Positions 56,340 to 64,000 of a stretch of 64,000 bases of DNA are shown here, one piece after another; the first letter of the stretch is position 1; each line of letters starts with the position of its first letter. The notes below the pieces were generated by a model that did no database searches, had not been told where the DNA came from, and worked only from the letters and a program-made list of their open reading frames with translations. Both the position numbers and the translations under genes were made by a program. The stretch is from Scalesia atractyloides (lineage: Eukaryota > Streptophyta > Magnoliopsida > Asterales > Asteraceae), in the NCBI GenBank assembly GCA_947069175.1, contig CAMTDV010000013.1:56984610-57048609 (forward strand), in the 5' to 3' direction.

Positions 56340-56459
56340 AACAAACTGAATCTTTGTGCGTTGCATTCTAAACCGCGTTAACAAACTGAATCTTTGTGCG
56401 TTGTATTCTAAACCGCGTTAACAAACTGAATCTTTGTGCGTTGCATTCTAAACCGCGTT
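56340..56459 (+). repeat. Tandem repeat, 40 bp x 3
   Basis: AACAAACTGAATCTTTGTGC GTTGCATTCTAAACCGCGTT three times (56340, 56380, 56420) with a single C/T difference in the middle copy. It lies between an LTR-start-like TGTGACAGCC and a polypurine-tract-like sequence. Confidence 0.95.
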
Positions 56460-56501
56460 TACTCAATTTTCGGGACGAAAATTCTTTTAACATGGGGATA
56501 A

Positions 56502-59147
56502 TGTGACATCCCGGCTTTTCAGGTATCTTAAACGCGCTACTTTATGATTATTCACTCCTACGCTGATTTAATTCGGAGATTTAAATTACACGCTCGCGAT
56601 AACTACGCTAACTTTGTGAATCTATAGGGTGAATTACGTGCTATGTGTTATTAGACGGGTTGTATCTGAATTACGTGCTATGTGTTATTATACGTTTGTG
56701 AATCTATTGCGTCTCACTCCAAAAACGTGATTTAATATTTTATAAACTCCGTGTCACGAATAATATTTTAGTAACTTCTATTTATAAACCGAACCAAGCA
56801 TGTGAAACGTTTCGACTTCGCGACCAAGCAAACCCAACCCGCCACCCATACCCCCTTGCGACCCACACCTCCTTGCGGCCCAAGGAAATAACCCAAACTT
56901 GAGGCCCAAGGCACTAACCCAAACCGCCCCCCCTTGTTATATTTACATGCATGTTGTATCTTTGGAAAAAAAAAAGAAAAACCCTAATCCCTAGAAGAGT
57001 GCGACGGCAGCCCCCACCCCTCTCACGATCGCGCAAACCTCACAACTACCGGATTGATTCCAAGCTTGTCCCGATTCGCTAATCATCATCGTTTCAAGGT
57101 TAGGGTTTAATTGTATTGCGATTCACACTAGGTTTTGTCTAATCTTGATCATGATTATGTGCTTGTATGATTATTAGTATGAAAAAGTGTTGTGGTGTAT
57201 GATTAGTTCGGATGAATGTGCGAATACTTGTGGTTGTGATGATATGTTGAATACAAAAATCGTAGGCTGCGTTTTATCGATAAAGATCATGATATATATT
57301 TAGGGTTTGCATGAATATTGATATATATGATGATATTTGACAAATTAACCTGCTGTTAATCAATACAACTAAGCGTCATGATCGTTTAGACATGTTTTAA
57401 TGCGATAAAGTCGAAAACAGTAAGCTGATTGGCATTTACAGCCAACTTCAGTTGGCTGTAACCTGATCATTATTTATCGAAAATAGATTTTCTGAAGCCT
57501 AAAACGTGTATTTTTTAAAAACGCTTCAAATGGCGCCAAATTCTATTTTCTGAGGTCGTTTGCTATTTTTAAATGGTCATTTAGTGCAGCAGCTGAAGCT
57601 GCGTAAATTCTGCAGAATTTGCAGGTTGTTTATCGAGTCGGATCTCATAGTCTGTATAGGGTTAGGTCACGAAATTTGTACAATAACTGGAGATGGGAAT
57701 TTTCGAAAATCTCCAACTGGAATTTTATTAATCGGATGAACGATAATTTTTAAATAATTTTTCTCGTGGACTGCAGTCAGAAAGCGACGAATCTGACTGC
57801 AGCCTAGTATATAAATGTTTATAAATGATTGGTAAACATTTAGTATTTGAAAGTTTTACACAAAATTATAAATTCTAACTGACCCCTCCTGTAAAAAATT
57901 TGGAATTTTTGGAACGTTGGAACTATTTTATAAAAATCCTTGATAACAGCCCAGTTATGAGCGTACAAGCTGAAATATGATAACTTGCGTTTGTGTGTAT
58001 CTAAGTGTTGAGTTAATCTGTGTTTATGACAAGTTGCTTTGATCATTATTTTGTGTGGTGGTACTTTGCATGCATGATTATGGTTTCGAATTGGTTATTA
58101 CGTGTGCTGTACTGTGTGTTAGTTATGCGTATGGTTTTGTGTCAGTGTGTTCACACACTAACTTTAAATCGGTTGACATGTTAGGACACGATTAGTGGTT
58201 CCATCATTTGCTTCTTTTGCGTTATTCTAACCGAGCAATTTAAGGTGAGTTCACGGCCCCTATTTTATCCGGTTTTGAACAACAGGGGAGAAACATGTAT
58301 ACGCTCTACAACTCAATCTTTTTACGTTATGCGAAATTTACGCCGTTAACTATTCGGTAACTAAGTTAATGTTAATGTATGTTATGGTCACTAAGTAGCT
58401 TTATCACGGAAGTCCTCAACCAACTCTTGGATCGTTAGTATTGGGTAAAATAACGGGGAAATTATAGTAGTAAAACTGGGCCCGACAAGCCCCACCCGAG
58501 CTAGTCGCGCTAGCCGACCGGGAATGGTCAACGGGTGATTAATTTGGCCTAACTTTCGCCATGGTCAGTGATAGACCTGGCAACACTGAGGCAACAACAG
58601 TCAGCTTCGATCGCGAACTCTTATGTGACGTAACTTTAGGCTCGCTACCTACATGTTAACATTGAACGTATTTACAAACCCACGTTATTATTCCAAGTTA
58701 GGAATAATGGAACTATGTCGTTATCCCGGGTTAGGGATAACGGGGAAAAACAATATTTAAAACCGAACTTGTGAACTTATAAAAAAACCTGTGAACTCAC
58801 TCTTCTTTAATGTTGACACTTGTTTCTTTACATGTTTCTCAGGACGCTAGGAGCGCTAGGTGCACTCACTTGCATTTGATCAAGACATTTTTATCCAGTC
58901 GTATTTACGAATAATGTTTGGGATTTTGGTTTTGGCGTTTATGTTGGAGCCCGTCACTTAATTTTAATGCTTCCGCTAAACTTTTAAACTATGATATTTT
59001 GAAAATGACTATGAATGTTTACAACAAATGTTTTTGGAAAATATTTAAATAAATCATATAGTGTCGTTGGATATTGCTAGTGTCTGAGATTCTGGTTTGA
59101 TCACACGCCTCGCGGTAATACTCTGCAAGCGGAAATTGAGAGTGTCA
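56502..59147 (+). repeat. LTR of Gypsy T (2646 bp)
   Basis: Preceded by ACATGGGGATAA (polypurine-like) and followed after four bases by TTGGTATCAGAGCC, so it has both a 3' LTR left border and a 5' LTR right border. A TATA-like GTTATATTTAC lies near 56936 with AAAACCCTAATCCC after it. Includes the inverted repeat GTTATCCCGGGTTAGGGATAAC near 58720. Confidence 0.8.
56934..56946 (+). promoter_or_regulatory. Putative TATA region of LTR T
   Basis: TTGTTATATTTACAT about 115 bp before the start of the repeated unit at 57053. Copies 2 and 3 of that unit lack this region, so only the first copy keeps a promoter. Confidence 0.4.
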
Positions 59148-59152
59148 TAGAT

Positions 59153-59165
59153 TGGTATCAGAGCC
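59153..59165 (+). other. Primer-binding site, unit 1
   Basis: TGGTATCAGAGCC, complementary to the 3' end of initiator Met tRNA, five bases after the LTR end at 59147. Confidence 0.9.
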
Positions 59166-61361
59166 AGGTTTTCACTAAAAGTAGATCTAAACTATAGCTG
59201 TTACACAACACTAGACTTAGTTGGCACCAAACTTTGATATCTTGTTGTGTGTTATCCTACAATTGATTCCAAGCTTGTCCCGGTTCGCTAATCATCATCG
59301 TTTCAAGGTTAGGGTTTAATTGTATTGCGATTCACACTAGGTTTTGTCTAATCTTGATCATGATTATGTGCTTGTATGATTATTAGTATGAAAAAGTGTT
59401 GTGGTGTATGATTAGTTCGGATGAATGTGCGAATACTTGCGGTTGTGATGATATGTTGAATACAAAAATCGTAGGCTGCGTTTTATCGATAAAGATCATG
59501 ATATATATTTAGGGTTTGCATGAATATTGATATATATGATGATATTTGACAAATTAACCTGCTGTTAATCAATACAACTAAGCGTCATGATCGTTTAGAC
59601 ATGTTTTAATGCGATAAAGTCGAAAACAGTAAGCTGATTGGCATTTACAGCCAACTTCAGTTGGCTGTAACCTGATCATTATTTATCGAAAATAGATTTT
59701 CTGAAGCCTAAAACGTGTATTTTTTAAAAACGCTTCAAATGGCGCCAAATTCTATTTTTCTGAGGTCGTTTGCTATTTTTAAATGGTCATTTAGTGCAGC
59801 AGCTGAAGCTGCGTAAATTCTGCATAATTTGCAGGTTGTTTATCGAGTCGGATCTCATAGTCTGTACGGGGTTAGGTCACGAAATTTGTACAGTAACTGG
59901 AGACGGGAATTTTCGAAAATCTCCAACTGGAATTTTATTAATCGGATGAACGATAATTTTTAAATAATTTTTCTCGTGGACTGCAGTCAGAAAGCGACGA
60001 ATCTGACTGCAGCCTAGTATATAAATGTTTATAAATGATTGGTAAACATTTAGTATTTGAAAGTTTTACACAAAATTCTAAATTCTAACTGACCCCTCCT
60101 GTAAAAAATTTGGAATTTTTGGAACGTTGGAACTATTTTATAAAAATCCTTGATAACAGCCCAGTTATGAGCGTACAAGCTGAAATATGATAACTTGCGT
60201 TTGTGTGTATCTAAGTGTTGAGTTAATCTGTGTTTATGACAAGTTGCTTTGATCATTATTTTGTGTGGTGGTACTTTGCATGCATGATTATGGTTTCGAA
60301 TTGGTTATTACGTGTGCTGTACTGTGTGTTAGTTATGCGTATGGTTTTGTGTCAGTGTGTTCACACACTAACTTTAAATCGGTTGACATGTTAGGACACG
60401 ATTAGTGGTTCCATCATTTGCTTCTTTTGCGTTATTCTAACCGAGCAATTTAAGGTCAGTTCACGGCCCCATTTTATCCGGTTTTGAACAACAGGGGAGA
60501 AACATGTATACGCTCTACAACTCAATCTTTTTACGTTATGCGAAATTAACGCCGTTAACTATTCGGTAACTAAGTTAATGTTAATGTATGTTATGGTCAC
60601 TAAGTAGCTTTATCACGGAAGTCCTCAACCAACTCTTGGATCGTTAGTATTGGGTAAAATAACGGGGAAATTATAGTAGTAAAACTGGGCCCGACAAGCC
60701 CCACCCGAGCTAGTCGCGCTAGCCGACCGGGAATGGTCAACGGGTGATTAATTTGGCCTAACTTTCGCCATGGTCAGTGATAGACCTGGCAACACTGAGG
60801 CAATAACAGTCAGCTTCGATCGCGAACTCTTATGTGACGTAACTTTAGGCTCGCTACCTACATGTTAACATTGAACGTATTTACAAACCCACGTTATTAT
60901 TCCAAGTTAGGAATAATGGAACTATGTCGTTATCCCGGGTTAGGGATAACGGGGAAAAACAATATTTAAAACCGAACTTGTGAACTTATAAAAAAACCTG
61001 TGAACTCACTCTTCTTTAATGTTGACACTTGTTTCTTTACATGTTTCTCAGGACGCTAGGAGCGCTAGGTGCACTCACTTGCATTTGATCAAGACATTTT
61101 TATCCAGTCGTATTTACGAATAATGTTTGGGATTTTGGTTTTGGCGTTTATGTTGGAGCCCGTCACTTAATTTTAATGCTTCCGCTAAACTTTTAAACTA
61201 TGATATTTTGAAAATGACTATGAATGTTTACAACAAATGTTTTTGGAAAATATTTAAATAAATCATATAGTGTCGTTGGATATTGCTAGTGTCTGAGATT
61301 CTGGTTTGATCACACGCCTCGCGGTAATACTCTGCAAGCGGAAATTGAGAGTGTCATAGAT

Positions 61362-61374
61362 TGGTATCAGAGCC
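61362..61374 (+). other. Primer-binding site, unit 2
   Basis: Second copy of TGGTATCAGAGCC; LTR end GTGTCA at 61356. Confidence 0.9.
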
Positions 61375-63570
61375 AGGTTTTCACTAAAAGTAGATCTAAA
61401 CTATAGCTGTTACACAACACTAGACTTAGTTGGCACCAAACTTTGATATCTTGTTGTGTGTTATCCTACAATTGATTCCAAGCTTGTCCCGGTTCGCTAA
61501 TCATCATCGTTTCAAGGTTAGGGTTTAATTGTATTGCGATTCACACTAGGTTTTGTCTAATCTTGATCATGATTATGTGCTTGTATGATTATTAGTATGA
61601 AAAAGTGTTGTGGTGTATGATTAGTTCGGATGAATGTGCGAATACTTGCGGTTGTGATGATATGTTGAATACAAAAATCGTAGGCTGCGTTTTATCGATA
61701 AAGATCATGATATATATTTAGGGTTTGCATGAATATTGATATATATGATGATATTTGACAAATTAACCTGCTGTTAATCAATACAACTAAGCGTCATGAT
61801 CGTTTAGACATGTTTTAATGCGATAAAGTCGAAAACAGTAAGCTGATTGGCATTTACAGCCAACTTCAGTTGGCTGTAACCTGATCATTATTTATCGAAA
61901 ATAGATTTTCTGAAGCCTAAAACGTGTATTTTTTAAAAACGCTTCAAATGGCGCCAAATTCTATTTTTCTGAGGTCGTTTGCTATTTTTAAATGGTCATT
62001 TAGTGCAGCAGCTGAAGCTGCGTAAATTCTGCATAATTTGCAGGTTGTTTATCGAGTCGGATCTCATAGTCTGTACGGGGTTAGGTCACGAAATTTGTAC
62101 AGTAACTGGAGACGGGAATTTTCGAAAATCTCCAACTGGAATTTTATTAATCGGATGAACGATAATTTTTAAATAATTTTTCTCGTGGACTGCAGTCAGA
62201 AAGCGACGAATCTGACTGCAGCCTAGTATATAAATGTTTATAAATGATTGGTAAACATTTAGTATTTGAAAGTTTTACACAAAATTCTAAATTCTAACTG
62301 ACCCCTCCTGTAAAAAATTTGGAATTTTTGGAACGTTGGAACTATTTTATAAAAATCCTTGATAACAGCCCAGTTATGAGCATACAAGCTGAAATATGAT
62401 AACTTGCGTTTGTGTGTATCTAAGTGTTGAGTTAATCTGTGTTTATGACAAGTTGCTTTGATCATTATTTTGTGTGGTGGTACTTTGCATGCATGATTAT
62501 GGTTTCGAATTGGTTATTACGTGTGCTGTACTGTGTGTTAGTTATGCGTATGGTTTTGTGTCAGTGTGTTCACACACTAACTTTAAATCGGTTGACATGT
62601 TAGGACACGATTAGTGGTTCCATCATTTGCTTCTTTTGCGTTATTCTAACCGAGCAATTTAAGGTCAGTTCACGGCCCCATTTTATCCGGTTTTGAACAA
62701 CAGGGGGAGAAACATGTATACGCTCTACAACTCAATCTTTTTACGTTATGCGAAATTAACGCCGTTAACTATTCGGTAACTAAGTTAATGTTAATGTATG
62801 TTATGGTCACTAAGTAGCTTTATCACGGAAGTCCTCAACCAACTCTTGGATCGTTAGTATTGGGTAAAATAACGGGGAAATTATAGTAGTAAAACTGGGC
62901 CCGACAAGCCCCACCCGAGCTAGTCGCGCTAGCCGACCGGGAATGGTCAACGGGTGATTAATTTGGCCTAACTTTCGCCATGGTCAGTGATAGACCTGGC
63001 AACACTGAGGCAATAACAGTCAGCTTCGATCGCGAACTCTTATGTGACGTAACTTTAGGCTCGCTACCTACATGTTAACATTGAACTTATTTACAAACCC
63101 ACGTTATTATTCCAAGTTAGGAATAATTGAACTATGTCGTTATCCCGGGTTAGGGATAACGGGAAAAACAATATTTAAAACCGAACTTGTGAACTTATAA
63201 AAAAACCTGTGAACTCACTCTTCTTTAATGTTGACACTTGTTTCTTTACATGTTTCTCAGGACGCTAGGAGCGCTAGGTGCACTCACTTGCATTTGATCA
63301 AGACATTTTTATCGAGTCGTATTTACGAATAATGTTTGGGATTTTGGTTTTGGCATTTATGTTGGAGCCCGTCACTTAATTTTAATGCTTCCGCTAAACT
63401 TTTAAACTATGATATTTTGAAAATGACTATGAATGTTAACAACAAATGTTTTTGGAAAATGTTTAAATAAATCATATAGAGTCGTTCGATATTGCTAGTG
63501 TCTGAGATTCTGGTTTGATCACACGCCTCGCGGTAATACTCTGCAAGCGGAAATTGAGAGTGTCATAGAT

Positions 63571-63583
63571 TGGTATCAGAGCC
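63571..63583 (+). other. Primer-binding site, unit 3
   Basis: Third copy of TGGTATCAGAGCC; LTR end TGTCA at 63565. This is the copy next to gag. Confidence 0.9.
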
Positions 63584-63680
63584 AGGTTTTCACTAAAAGT
63601 AGATCTAAACTATAGCTGTTACACAGCACTAGACTTAGTTGGCACCGAACTTTGATATCTTGTTGTGTGTTATCCTACAA

Positions 63681-63753
63681 TTGTTCTATGTGAGATATAT
63701 ATGTATATTGTGATATACGTAACTCGTAACTAATTACACCAACCCAGCAGGCT
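63681..63753 (+). other. Leader of Gypsy T before gag
   Basis: AT-rich leader (ATATATATGTATATTG) from the end of the tandem array to the gag ATG. No other signal. Confidence 0.6.
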
Positions 63754-64000
63754 ATGTCATCATCATCCGACAGATCTCGACAATCAAGGGCGCCGGGGAA
63801 GGCACCCATGGTCGAACCCTCACTACCTTGTGGCGTGGAGACACGCTCAGCTGCTAGGAAAAGACTCGCTCTAGGAGGGGAGTCGTCCTCCCGTCCGACC
63901 ACCGCTATACCGGTCGAACCGGTCAACTCTTTAGGAGTGGGGGACGATCTACTTAGGGATGTGTTAAGGAAACAACAGTAATAGCTGGAGAGAATGCAGG
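63754..64000 (+). pseudogene. Gypsy gag N-terminus (element T), cut by window end
   Basis: ATG 63754: MSSSSDRSRQSRAPGKAPMV, then ETRSAARKRLALGGE and a stretch ending LLRDVLRKQQ. Basic and Ser-rich, as in gag N-termini of plant Gypsy elements. Two consecutive stops (TAA TAG, 63979-63984) end it after 75 codons; LERMQ continues in the same frame, so the gag probably once read on. Assigned mainly by position just after LTR, primer site and leader. Confidence 0.6.

Larger units (their letters stand above)
57053..63680 (+). repeat. Three tandem units of 2209/2209/2210 bp (LTR 3' part + primer site + leader)
   Basis: Units start at ATTGATTCCAAGC: 57053, 59262 and 61471; the third ends at 63680 before ATTGTTCTATG. 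Each holds LTR positions ~552-2646, the primer site and ~95 bp of leader ending TTATCCTACA. Copies are nearly identical. Units 2 and 3 share variants against unit 1 (GTACGGGG vs GTATAGGG; GCATAATTTG vs GCAGAATTTG; AAATTCTAAA vs AAATTATAAA; AAGGTCAG vs AAGGTGAG). ATTG is common to both borders, a 4 bp microhomology. Confidence 0.95.
56301..64000 (+). mobile_element. Gypsy element T with triplicated LTR/primer-site/leader unit, continues past window
   Basis: TGTGACAGCC at 56301 looks like an LTR start. After a 40 bp x3 repeat comes an element 3' end (ACGAAAATTCTTTTAACATGG), and TGTGACATCCC at 56502 begins a 2646 bp LTR ending GTGTCA at 59147, followed by a primer site. Two further ~2.2 kb units and a gag start follow. 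LTR and gag type suggest a chromovirus (Tekay-like); the clade is inference. Confidence 0.75.

Noticed and set aside
58715..58745. TAGGGATAACGGGG resembles a homing endonuclease site (I-SceI-like)
   Set aside because: Partial match in an inverted repeat of an LTR, repeated with the LTR units; no endonuclease or intron context.
57840..62465. Three identical 68-codon minus-strand ORFs (57840-58046, 60050-60256, 62259-62465)
   Set aside because: They recur only because the 2.2 kb LTR unit is repeated, have no domain signal, and lie antisense in LTR sequence.

Overview
The window is plant nuclear heterochromatin-like DNA made almost entirely of nested, decayed LTR retrotransposons. I see no host gene, rRNA, tRNA gene, CRISPR array or bacterial feature. 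The element types (Sirevirus-like Copia elements with long gag and several polypurine tracts, Gypsy chromoviruses with LTRs of 2.6-4 kb, proline-rich Gypsy gags, and an accessory ORF after pol) resemble, from memory, those of Asteraceae genomes (lettuce, sunflower, Tanacetum). The family is an inference and the species cannot be fixed. All coding parts carry stops and frameshifts, so every coding entry is a pseudogene or fragment.

Layout. 1-4160: two copies of one Gypsy family (A on minus, B on plus), head to head. 4162-8691: end of a chromovirus integrase with chromodomain, polypurine tract and a ~4.1 kb 3' LTR (C). 8692-10206: truncated reverse Gypsy LTR (D). 10207-14430: worn Copia (U) on plus. 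14440-47440: Copia W on plus, split twice. Its gag is cut at 15559/36123 by a 20.6 kb nest (target duplication GAAGA) and again by a 3992 bp solo LTR (Q, 37820-41811). Inside the 20.6 kb nest lie Copia X (minus; 3' LTR, accessory ORF, end of RNase H), Copia Y (minus) inserted in the X RNase H, a gag-only Gypsy Z (minus) inserted in the 5' LTR of X, and a solo LTR R (27773-30774) inserted in the minisatellite of Z. 47445-47539: a stray reverse-transcriptase scrap. 47540-56300: Copia V (minus), same family as W and Y, tail to tail with W, with a SINE in its YVDD motif codons. 56301-64000: Gypsy T (plus), a 2646 bp LTR followed by a 2.2 kb LTR/primer-site/leader unit present three times, then the start of gag.

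How the parts relate. Gag forms the particle, protease cuts the polyprotein, RT/RNase H copies the RNA from a tRNA primer (PBS) and polypurine tract, and integrase inserts the copy, leaving 5 bp duplications. Those duplications give the order of events: W first, X into W, Y and Z into X, R into Z. The most unusual items are the ~850-codon accessory ORF between pol and the 3' LTR of X, the triplicated LTR/leader of T, and the SINE carrying a piece of inverted gag.
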